This document shows positions 21,845 to 31,248 of a DNA stretch of 64,000 bases, in pieces (the stretch's first letter is position 1; every line of letters starts with the position of its first letter). Made by a program: the position numbers and the translations under genes. The stretch is from contig QVRM01000484.1 in NCBI GenBank assembly GCA_003439945.1, positions 1 through 64,000 of the forward strand, given 5' to 3'. The notes beneath the pieces are model-generated. The model was not told where the DNA came from, searched no databases, and saw only the letters and a program-made list of their open reading frames with translations. Source of the stretch: Dermanyssus gallinae (taxonomy: Eukaryota > Arthropoda > Arachnida > Mesostigmata > Dermanyssidae).

Positions 21845-22023
21845 CGTTGAATTATCTAGGGTTTTCCCAACAATCTTTGTGGCAGCACCATGGTCGCTGA
21901 CTCTCAGTGATATGGTTTATCATCTATTCGCAATGAGCATCGCTCAAAGGGATCGAACCGGCGACAGCCCGGTAGATGACAATCATTACTAGCACCGTAG
22001 TCCCCCAAACCACGCCGCTATAT
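21845..22023 (-). mobile_element. SINE-3 copy (tRNA-headed)
   Basis: On the minus strand a tRNA-like head (near 22017) with B-box GGTTCGATCCC leads into a body with GAGCGATGCTCATTGCGAAT and GATGATAAACCATATCACTG. It matches 38495-38766 but lacks the final 3' third. A (TA)n array follows directly (22024-22054). Confidence 0.7.
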
Positions 22024-22027
22024 GCTC

Positions 22028-22054
<27 letters not shown>
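22024..22054. repeat. (TA)n microsatellite beside SINE-3
   Basis: This dinucleotide array abuts the tRNA-like head of the SINE. Confidence 0.9.
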
Positions 22055-22058
<4 letters not shown>

Positions 22059-22548
22059 GCATGACAAGTCGTCATGGAAGTTGCTATTACAACACACCCA
22101 CCAATATATGTATGTCATGAATAAAGCGCGATTTCAGATAAGTTGATACATTTCTTCTTTTGTTAATTAAGTTGAGAAATTTGACAAGCATTTTTGTATT
22201 ATATGGCTGAGAGCACATTCAACAGTGATCGCCATTTGGAAGATATACTTCTAGCTACCCCCGGTACCGCTGCATCCGACCTACATCCAGTGTGGGTACA
22301 GTAGAGAGAATAGTTTGAGATTTCTAATGCAAACCGCTCCAATTTCCGTTAGTGGTCACTGTTGTCAAAGCTGTTCTTGTCTTTATTGTTATTGTTGAAC
22401 GATTGTAGTGTTATTCCAATTGATGAAGGAATTAGAATTTTTACTACACCAACAATGTAGTTTGCTGTATAAAAATCAGGTATTTGTTATAAGCGTTTAC
22501 TTAGAGGCCTTATGGAAAGGTCCTTTGACTTATTAGAGGCTTTATGTA

Positions 22549-22900
22549 ATGACCTATCATTTAACCCAGGTGTTCAGTGGTCACGGCTCCGTTCAGTCGT
22601 GCCCGCACTGCACCCGGTTTGATCTATTCTAAGTGATGTGTGACAGTGGATGACACGGCAGGGCACACGGTATTCAGATGCCGAGGCTTCAGCAAAGCAA
22701 GACGGAAACTACATAGAACTATAGAAAGAGAGCAGTTTTCCCCGGAGATCATGGTGAGAGTAATGCTCGATCCTAAGGACAAGTAGCTTTAAGTAAGACA
22801 CTTCGCCCAATAGATTATAAGCCGAGAAAATACTCGCCGAACAAGGGACCTCGTCGAATTCCACACTACCCACCAATAAGCTGGGTTAGGTTTACGAATT
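22549..22900 (+). mobile_element. Degenerate R1-like LINE, ORF2 C-terminus
   Basis: The translation includes TQVFSGHGSVQS, then a zinc-knuckle remnant (DSVDDTAGHTVFRC) and SKARRKLHRTIERE followed by PEIMVRVML. The order G-H-G, C..C..H..C, then the helix before the C-terminus matches the intact R1-like element at 43-44.5 kb. The first 60 bases also match 27709-27772. Stops interrupt the frame. Confidence 0.6.
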
Positions 22901-23835
22901 AAAAGAAACAGGCATTCAGTTAGTCAATCGGTGAGGTTAATTACTTCGTTTCACACGAAGAATTGTGCTAATTAGCACCTAAACGTTTTGTTACAGACGA
23001 GTTCAGCCCAAGCAATCGACTGTAGCACATATATATATATATATATATATATAGCATAATACGCAACTAATAATTAATCTCTCACTCGCCACAGCTTGGA
23101 CCGTTGGATTCTTATGTTACTATAAGTATTATTAACCTTTATTTATCATCACTGTTGCTATTTGCCGTTTCCCTGAAGGTGTTTGTAACCGATTTGCGGT
23201 TGTCAGCATGGTTAGCCCTGATGCACAGCTGCAGTTGCTGCTTTCTAGCGCCCGTGCCATCATCAGCTAATCAAGCCTGAAGCGACCGCGCCGGGATTCA
23301 TAATTCGGGCTTCGTGGCCGAACTTGTGAGATACCCGATGTAGCTCTAGTAGATGGCCGCACGCAGTGCCTCCTCCTGCCGCTAGCGATAGCTGCTAAGG
23401 CTCCTTTCGGTGTGAATGTTTGAGCCAACCAACATGTTCTAGGTATGTTCAAGCTCCTCAACTAAACGCAGCTCTCGAGTGCAGTTCGGATCCCCCATGC
23501 TGAGTCCCCTATGCTCATTGAGGAGAATTGATCGCGCAAACGCTTCACGAAGATACACGGTCATTTCGCTCTACGTATTCAGGTTGACCTTTAATTTCAA
23601 TATCGCGCGGTTGCTGCTCTGCGGGGCGTCCTGCCATAGTACGCGTTTTGTTACCTGGCGCCGCCATCGTTGCCCACGCTGGGACGTGCGACATTTTCAA
23701 TAAACGATGTAAAATATAATGCGTTCGTCTTGTGTCAGCTCACCAGCCACTGTCGTACCACCATCATAATTTATTGCACTTTAGTTGCATGTGTGCAACC
23801 ACTGAAATTAGTGGGTTAAGAACCAGTGCGCATTT
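22901..23835. other. Unassigned DNA
   Basis: No gene recognised. It holds a (TA)n array at about 23028-23053 and a GC-richer block at 23270-23700 with an AATAAA near 23700. The block has no coding pattern I can name. Confidence 0.4.
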
Positions 23836-24377
23836 TTGCTATTTAAAACGCCGAGCGACTGTCACTGTCTAAGTCCCTTTGTAACTACGCCTATGTGTAA
23901 CTACGCATTCGTCACCTATGAGATTCAATCACTGAGCCTTCCGTCTTTTGGGATCGAATCAACATTAACTGTATACATCGAAAATATCTCCAAGGACCCA
24001 GAACACCAGAGCATCTTACTTGCTTATTGTCTCCTCGGTCACAAGTGCACAATCAAGGTTTGCACTCTGTAATTTAGGTGCCACCTTGTGGAACAAGTTG
24101 CCTAGTGACATTAGGACACTTATATCGCTTAGTCAATTCAAAAACACTGCGAGAACGCACTATCTAACCTTACTTGCGTCTGATTAAACTATAGCTGTGT
24201 AAACATGTACACAATCCATAGATAAATAATTGCAATAACAAGAGATACTACGGTAATAATGTATAAAATCTTAATACAACTTGTACATATGCTTTGCACT
24301 AGCCTGTGGCTATATGAAGTTGTAACACAAATGAGAAACTACAATTAAGAATAAATAAACGTCATATCATATCAATC
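23836..24377 (+). mobile_element. CR1-like LINE, end of ORF2 and 3' UTR (copy 2)
   Basis: A frame near 24079-24186 encodes ATLWNKLPSDIRTLISLSQF, then KNTARTHYL and a stop. This is the classic CR1/L2/jockey ORF2 ending (W-N-x-L-P-x-x-[IV]-R ... S-x-x-x-F-K). Upstream, IQSLSLPSFG fits the preceding R-L-x-x-L-x-L-P-S motif. The 3' UTR from 24268 matches 4379-4486 and ends in the tandem tail TCATATCATATCAAT. The N-terminal parts are missing, as in 5'-truncated LINE copies. Confidence 0.7.
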
Positions 24378-26400
24378 GTTTTTTTATTTATTCTATTTTT
24401 AATTGGCATTGACAATCTGACATTTACTGCTTCGTAACGCCATTTGCTCGTTGTACAAAGGTGTCAGTCACCATTAAAAATCACTTAACCACCGACGCTC
24501 GCTCATTAACTTCGTGATCTTCCGTCGTAGTCTGCACAATCTCGATATCCCAAGGATATTAGGACAAACACGATAATGAATTTCCAAATCTTGATGCTAG
24601 CGCAGTTCGGCTCTCTCGCAAATGTGACCGGTTTTACTGCGAAGCTGTCGCGTTACGGCATATTTTGAGTTCAGAAGAGGCCGCTGACATGCACCATAAG
24701 GCTATTGCGTAATGCAAGGTTGTCTCCGGTATATTTATAAATTATAGTACGACGCCTCAGCAGTAAGCACACACAAACGCTCCAACTGGATCGTAATTTC
24801 GCGTAAACAATATGACGCACCGAGGTCCTATGATGCACGACAAACGTCAAATACAATACGTATGATAAAAAAGCGTCTGTCAACTTCACGTATGTGGTAT
24901 TCTACGTGTGCGCGATTCACTTCAATTCAGCTGCAAGTGAACGGTAAAATAGGGGCAGTGCTAAACATTGAATGATAGAAAACATTCGTTCACCCGTTTA
25001 GCCTTGAATAAGTTTATACATATATTACATATAACCCTACTGTTACTTCAAAAACAGCTACTGATGATGCAGGCTTCTGCAACCATTACCCCGGGATACA
25101 CGACGCGACCTATGCGACTACTCCAGGTTACGTGCCCCAACAACTCACAGCGAAGGGAGGGGGGCAGAACACTACGATCAAAGCACACTTTAATTCTGCC
25201 CTTCTGCCTTTTGTTTTTTCTATTGCTTCTACTTTTTGTTTTTGTATTCTAACTAACGGCGTACTCGTCGCGTCCGTCCGACTGGAGAGTTCGCCATCTC
25301 GCCGATCGTATTGTAGAATTTCATCGAAAGCCATGCTGTACTTCCGGTAGAATACTTGCCTTGTTTAACCGTCTAAACCTTGTCTAACTAAGCGTACGCC
25401 TTGTTTAACAGCTGTCGTCCTAACAAACACAAAAAAAAAAACTTTAAAGCAAAAAGGTCATGAATTAAAGCGTAGTGTCCACATGAAGACCCCCGCAAGG
25501 TGTCATCATTTTGAGTGAAGGGATACTCAGTGAGAGATAATCTCGGTTTCTATGTACGGCAGCCAGTCATTCGAGTCTGGAAACAAAGCGTTTTAATACA
25601 GTATTGTCAAATGAAAACACTAAATAGCATTCGTATTATCGAAATTAAGTTGTCTTAGAACTCTAATAATGCCTGTAGCGGCCTTCCTTTGAACCTGACA
25701 AATTGTATAGTAGTAATAATAATAGTAAGCATAGTAGTAAACACATCAAGATAGTGATATAACGTAGCATAACTTGTGGAACAGTTTCCTTTAAAAAGTA
25801 TGCTACTACTTGCGATCTAACATAGATGTTTCACTTTTTTAAGACATATTGTGAATTAGCAACACCAAGCGGAATACAGTTAAACATTTACCGTTGTCTC
25901 CCTCTATTTTTATCAAATGCCGTGTTTTATTATCTTATCGGTTACTATGTTTATATCTAATCGGCTACATTAATCCACTCCAGTGTGATTTTGACGAAGA
26001 AACTGTCAGGTAGTTCTCATAAAGAAAAAAATATATATATATATCATTTTTTCTTGGTAGTAGCGATATCGTAGCGGCATTTCTGATTTTACGATTCGGC
26101 GAGCAGACAACCATCATAAGGTCGCAAATTTTAGAGAAACGACGCCAGGATATCTGCAATAGCTACAGAAAATTTAATCAAACTGGTGACTGTGGCTTGA
26201 CGGGAATACTGGCGCAGGCCTGTGCTACAGCGGGAAGTCAAATAACCAAGGAGAAACGACACACGTGGTAAACACCAGAAAATGTAGGGGCAAGAAGAAG
26301 AAGAAGCTCACACCAGAATACGTGCGACCCCGACGTGCCGACGGTCGGAAAGAACAGTTGACAGATTCGCTCAGGCCAACAAGGAGGTAAGACGCCAACT
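24378..26400. other. Unassigned DNA
   Basis: No gene recognised. It contains short A and T runs and a short (AT)n at about 26030-26044. Confidence 0.5.
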
Positions 26401-26439
26401 TACACGGCTAATACGCATAAATAAAATGACTCACTAGTA

Positions 26440-27900
26440 AGCAATTTGGGAGGAAGTCCAATCAAACCCCTGGGGAGCAGGGTAAATCACGGTAAAGAAA
26501 CTAAAAGTGGTGCAGAATCACTTGAGACCGACATAAGAGCAAGCATAGTCATGGTCATGGAGGTACTTTTTTTTCGAAATGCCAATCATAGCGGCGAAAG
26601 AGTATGGCCTATACGCACAGCAACCAACCCGAGTTACAGTGGAGCAGATGAAAAGTACACCGTGCATGAAAAATGGCAAAGCGCCAGGTCCAGGCGGTAT
26701 CCAACGCCCCGCCCAAAGGCTATTAAAGATCTCGTAAAGATAAGGCCTAATCTGATTCAGGCGACAGAAGATATATTGTTGCAGAGAGACGCTTTCAACA
26801 GCTTGGAAGCGACCCAACGTTATGCAATTACGGTGAGCCGGAGTTGAACGGTCGATTGACGGACCGCCGGTACGGTTTTCATCAAGGGCGGTCCGCACTG
26901 TCGACGATTGAGAAAAGACTGGGAGTCAAAGGCAAATAACGATGAAAAACGGCAAACGCGGAAGTAGGGGCTACCTAATGATCTTGGTGGCTCGGTGTCA
27001 ACCTGAGGGAACGGACACTAGAGTGGGATAAAAGTGGAAATCGGGCAATGACTGTCGAGGTGCAACTTGACGCCAGTCCTGTGGAACGTCCCACATATAT
27101 TGGCGTCTTAAAGCAGGAGGGTTTTCCTGGGGGAGTGACACCGATTGCCTACGTGTACGGCCTGGCTTGGTAATGACCGGTCGGAAGAGATTGAAGGCAA
27201 GGCTAGCTCCGGAACGGGTGGAGAGCTGAATGGAAGACCACCAGCTTAGACTGGCCCAATAAGAGGCGGAGGCAAATACTCCTGTGTGGAAAGAAAAAAT
27301 ACAGCAAGTGTTGATACGTCTAAGAGGGAAGGAGGTGGCAATAGCGGGATGGATGACAGGTAAACAATGAAGTATTTTTTTTAATCACCTGTGGTGTCAT
27401 ATGCGGCGCCAGTCTGAGGGAAGGCGACGCTGGAATGTTGAACACGCATGCGGCGGTGTCTGATACGGAGCACTCAGAGATTACTAGCGATACGCCTCTG
27501 TCGAGATTGACGCAGTGGGACTTTACAATAAGGAGATACTTTCGTTTCACTTTCGTTGAGAAAGGAAAGACCACCGGGCGAAACTGATGCAGAAATGAAA
27601 AAACGAAATGTTGTCCAGCAGGAGTAGCAGGAGAATCTGAAAAAAAACAGGATGTTCGAGAAGATCCAATACCTGATGTACGTGTATGTTCGAGAGGACA
27701 AATGGAGAGATGACCTACCATTTAACCCAGTTGACCAGTGGTCACAGCTGCATTCAGCAGTACCTGCACTGCACCGAAAGGCGGTTTTGTCTGACTGTCT
27801 AATATGTGTGAACGTGGAGAAAAGCGTCCCAGAGGTGGTCCAGAGTGGAAGCGCTCCAACGCTTGACCACTTTGGACCACCTCTGGGACTTGTTCTATAG
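26440..27900 (+). mobile_element. Degenerate R1-like LINE
   Basis: Across many stops and frame changes the plus strand retains reverse-transcriptase landmarks in order. KNGKAPGPGGI (family K-A-P-G-P-D-G-I) lies near 26676, LTDRRYGFHQGRSALSTIEK (family Q-Y-G-F-R-x-G-R-S-T) near 26855-26915, and the R1-type GHS stretch near 27709-27772 corresponds to 22549-22612. The element ends around the palindrome at 27826-27889. It is far older or more damaged than the copy at 41-44.8 kb. Confidence 0.55.
27826..27889. repeat. 64-bp near-perfect palindrome
   Basis: Arms 27826-27848 and 27867-27889 match as reverse complements at 22 of 23 positions (outer sequence GTCCCAGAGGTGGTCCA). The 18-base centre contains a second stem, AAGCG/CGCTT. 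The whole would fold as one hairpin in RNA or cruciform DNA. Confidence 0.85.
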
Positions 27901-28140
27901 AGTTTTAAAAATGTACCTAAGTTTCATCGGATTTAATGACTTTATCGAATTTTGTTAGAAATTCCGTCCCAAAGGTTCACATATGACTCTTATAATATTC
28001 AGAAAGAAGCTAAGGATGAAGATGATGTCCTTGTAAGCAGACGCACAAGTTGTACGGCATCAGACTCGCACGCTATTGTTATATATATACATATATATAA
28101 ATTTATATATATGATTAAGCGGGTCGAGCTTATAATCATG

Positions 28141-28215
28141 TCGTTTTACATTCATCATCATACTTATCCAGGATGAACATCGTGCACGTATACTTCATAC
28201 AGGGCTATAAAGATT
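28141..28215 (+). repeat. Dispersed repeat, inverted partner near 29.9 kb
   Basis: TTTTACATTCATCATCATAC, ATCCAGGATGAACAT and GTATACTTCATACAGGG recur in reverse complement at about 29925-29995. It is probably one end of an uncharacterised transposon family; the 29.9 kb copy continues into CACCCTGTATA. Confidence 0.5.
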
Positions 28216-28423
28216 GTGGTTCTTTAGATAACATACATTTTATTTCTGATGAGAACGCGAGGTCGGTTGCCTTGCGTTTGACGCCAACGTGCATCGTGGT
28301 CGCATATGTGCGCAGGAGGGCAGCCTTTTATCGATCTATTACTATACCGTAATATGCCTATGGTACAGTTGCAGTGTTAAATTGAAACTTTGTCAACAAC
28401 AAAGGTGCTGCGCAATACCATAT

Positions 28424-28424
28424 G

Positions 28425-28476
<52 letters not shown>

Positions 28477-28486
28477 CATATATATA
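28424..28486. repeat. (AT)n microsatellite at 5' edge of SINE-2
   Basis: A long AT array lies immediately upstream of the tRNA-like head at 28489. A second array follows the SINE (28679-28705). Confidence 0.95.
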
Positions 28487-28488
28487 TA

Positions 28489-28678
28489 CCGAGCAAGGTG
28501 GCTTAGTGGCAAAAGCCTTTGCCTTGCATTCGGGAGGACTGGGTTCGAGACCCAGACCGGCCACTCTTAAATTGGTTTGCATGGTTTCCAATTTAGACAA
28601 GGTAAATGCCGGAGTGGAGTAAAACTTAGCCATGACATGAAAAATCCGTACACGGGCAATTGCCTTACGGGAAATCTA
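28489..28678 (+). mobile_element. SINE-2 copy (tRNA-headed)
   Basis: The A box is GTGGCTTAGTGGCAAAAGCC and the B box GGGTTCGAGACCC. The body contains TTAAATTGGTTTGCATGG and TTTCCAATTTAGAC. The same order is found at 34128-34290 and in reverse at 33987-34111. It differs from SINE-1 in head and body. Confidence 0.8.
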
Positions 28679-28705
28679 AATATATATATATATATATATA
28701 TATAT

Positions 28706-29260
28706 TGTAACGATGGTTGTTACGCTAAGTTAGACTCCAAATGTAGACCCGGCCAAACGGGTGCTACAGCAAGAACGACTTAGAAACGATGAACGAGAAC
28801 ACACGACGTACGTGTAGTACGTAGCGCAGCCGAGCAAAGAATGGGCTGTTAGACTGTGCTTTCTCGGTCTATTTATTCACTCAAGAGACGCCGTAGAGTT
28901 CGTGTAGTACCAACGATGAAATCGAATCTTCTCGAGAATTCGGTCGTGGCGCAACAGGTCGGTGGTGGTGCACATGCCCTATTGTCGTTAGCATGTAGCT
29001 GAGCGGTCTCATGTCAGGGTTGTTTATGGCGGTCTCGATGTTGTGCCTGGTGACGATTCCTTAGTAGTCGAGATGCACGTTTGATGATGTGCTCGGGCGA
29101 CTGCAGTGTCATCGTTCTACAGGGTTCTCTATGGCGATGCTGATGTTGCGGCTGGTGACGATTTCTTGGTCGTCGCGGTTCACGTTGGATTGAATGCCCG
29201 GCCGACATTCGCCATTGCCTCCAGTCGACGCTATCTATGTTCACGCTGCTTCACGAAGGC
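28706..29260 (-). mobile_element. Unclassified dispersed element, copy 2
   Basis: It starts with TGTAACGATGG directly after a (TA)n array and matches 5692-6260 (ACACACGACGTACGTGTAG, TCTATTTATTCACTCAAG). On the minus strand the coding remnant INNPDMRPLSYMLTTIGHVH is conserved but the frame is broken. Just upstream of it in the minus sense a related unit (EIVTSRNISIAIENP) occurs, so the protein seems to contain a tandem motif of about 35-40 residues. Confidence 0.6.
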
Positions 29261-31036
29261 TGCTATCTTACAGACACAAGGCTCAGTATGCTTATTGGCT
29301 GGCGGGCATTCGTTCGAGCAACATTTGAAGTAAAATAAATATTTTTCTGAGCTTCTACAGGTTTGACGAGTGACTTGATTGACAAAGAAAGCGAACATAG
29401 AGGCTTTATGTATGCACTCACACCCGATATGGCCATAGGTAGATTTGAGTTACTTTGTAACCACAGATGTCAGTCTCTACCAATTTGGTACCAAAATAAT
29501 TCACTAGAGATGCACGTTCGTCTGGGCATATTCGTTGTGCGCGCGTAATGGAAATTTTTTGAAAACTTGGGCGTGAAAGTTCAAACATGTGAAAGCAAAA
29601 TTATAATTTTGCAAACTCTTCTTAATATCACAATAGCCATTGCGCTAGCTAAGGTTGGGTATATTTTCGAAAATATGCTCGGTTTTTCAATTGAGGAATG
29701 CGTTCTCTCACAATCGTACATTTTGTAAACGTATGTTGAGACAGCCACCCCTGAAATAACAATTAAAAAAATTCATTAAAAAAATATCTCACTCCTCTAC
29801 GAAGCATTTCCGCTCCCCCTTTCCATTGGAAAACATGATTTTCTCACCGAGCTTGACCATACCCTTGCGTTTTGGACACAAAAATGGTGACACCCTGTAT
29901 ATATAAACACGTACCATTTGGATAACCCTGTAATAAGTATACATGCACCATGTTTATCCTGGATGAGTATAATGATGACTGTAAATCTACATGACTATAA
30001 GCTGGATCCGTACTCTGAGTACGTCGCGCGGGCTGTAATACTTGTGGTCTACGAATCACTTAATTTGTTACATTCCGGTCTGATGAAATAACATCGATCT
30101 TTGCCTATACCTATGCGCATTTGGAGGAGAAGCTAACGCTAGCCTGCGCAATCCTTTGGCCAACCTTAGCAAGTAAAGAGATCATTCTAAAGACACAGGA
30201 CGTTCTAAAAGACCTACTTTTACAAACGAGGCTTACATTAAAGCCTTTCAACTTTGGATTGGAAAAAGACGAACTATATATATAACGATATGGCCCAATA
30301 AATTACAAGTGTAGCGATCGTGATGTAATTGCTATAATTCTGAAATTTAAAAAATCCTTGCCAAGATCGAACACAAAATGTCGATAGATGGTAAGTAGAG
30401 ATGAAACCCGAACGTTGACGACTCTGTTAGATCTGGTTAGATTTTGAACTATAATAGTGCTGCCGTTGCGTTCCTCTGCCGGAGAAAGCCCAGTGTGGAA
30501 GAAAGCGTGAATCTAACCAACGGTAGAGAGGAAATGATAGTAATATTTATGGTATATTGTATGAACTGGCTCTGATGCGGCTCTCCGGCGATTGACAAGT
30601 GGGTTCGATTATGCCTAGAAATGTTATGGCCGTCGCTGCTGTAGCGATAGGAGTCGCATTTGATTAGAGGCTGAAAGGTTTCAGTCGCGGTCATAAAACA
30701 AGACCTTTAAGGGTTAAACGGGACAAGGAATCCTTTATAGCGGGAAGATAGGAAGCGAACATCTAAAAATATCCCATCGCAGTCATGGAATTATTTAGTG
30801 GCTGTCTCTAATAAGAAGCGATTCCGGCGTAGTGGAAGATAGACGTCGTACTCGCTTAGCTCAGACTGGGAGTGAGCCTTAGGTCTGGGAGACGTCAAAG
30901 CACAGCAGACGGACGAGTTCAATTTGAAAAAATAGCGAAACTGTTAATCGCGTCTTTGGCCCAGAGAAATTTCCCTCTAGAGGTTCCTTCTTATATCTAA
31001 CTTGTATAGCACGTGAGCGCCAGTAAGTTTCATGTT
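29261..31036. other. Unassigned, repeat-like DNA
   Basis: The inverted partner of the 28141-28215 repeat lies at about 29840-29995 and includes CACCCTGTATATATA. No gene was recognised in the rest. Several short frames show no domain. Confidence 0.4.
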
Positions 31037-31248
31037 AGATACACTGCAAATCGAGTCCGGTGGCGTGGTGCATTCGCCTGCGTCTCGCGACCGGAGGAGA
31101 CACATAGGTGCGCGGGTTCGAACCCCACCGCGCACATTTGCACATTTTGTATTTATGGGGTCCGTCTACGAAGCAATGCGAAAAGCAGTACCGTGGACGT
31201 TAAATCTAGGCTGGGGATCAGCCAGAATAGTTTATAGATACACTGCAA
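31037..31248 (+). mobile_element. SINE-1 copy B with target-site duplication
   Basis: The SINE (about 31050-31235) is flanked by perfect 13-base direct repeats AGATACACTGCAA at 31037-31049 and 31236-31248. This fixes the family length at about 185 bases. The A box is GTGGCGTGGTGCATTC and the B box GGGTTCGAACCCC. The body holds GTATTTATGGGGTCCGTC and GAAGCAATGCGAAAAGCAGT. It ends near GGCTGGGGATCAGCC plus a short A/T tail. Confidence 0.92.

Noticed and set aside
23640..23665. TGGCGCC resembling a retroviral primer-binding site
   Set aside because: No LTR, no polypurine tract and no gag/pol frames were found around it; a seven-base match is not enough.
31050..31130. Genuine tRNA gene at SINE heads (also 10587, 28489, 40690)
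   Set aside because: The A and B boxes are present, but the sequences do not fold as full cloverleaves by eye and always continue into a shared non-tRNA body, so they are SINEs.
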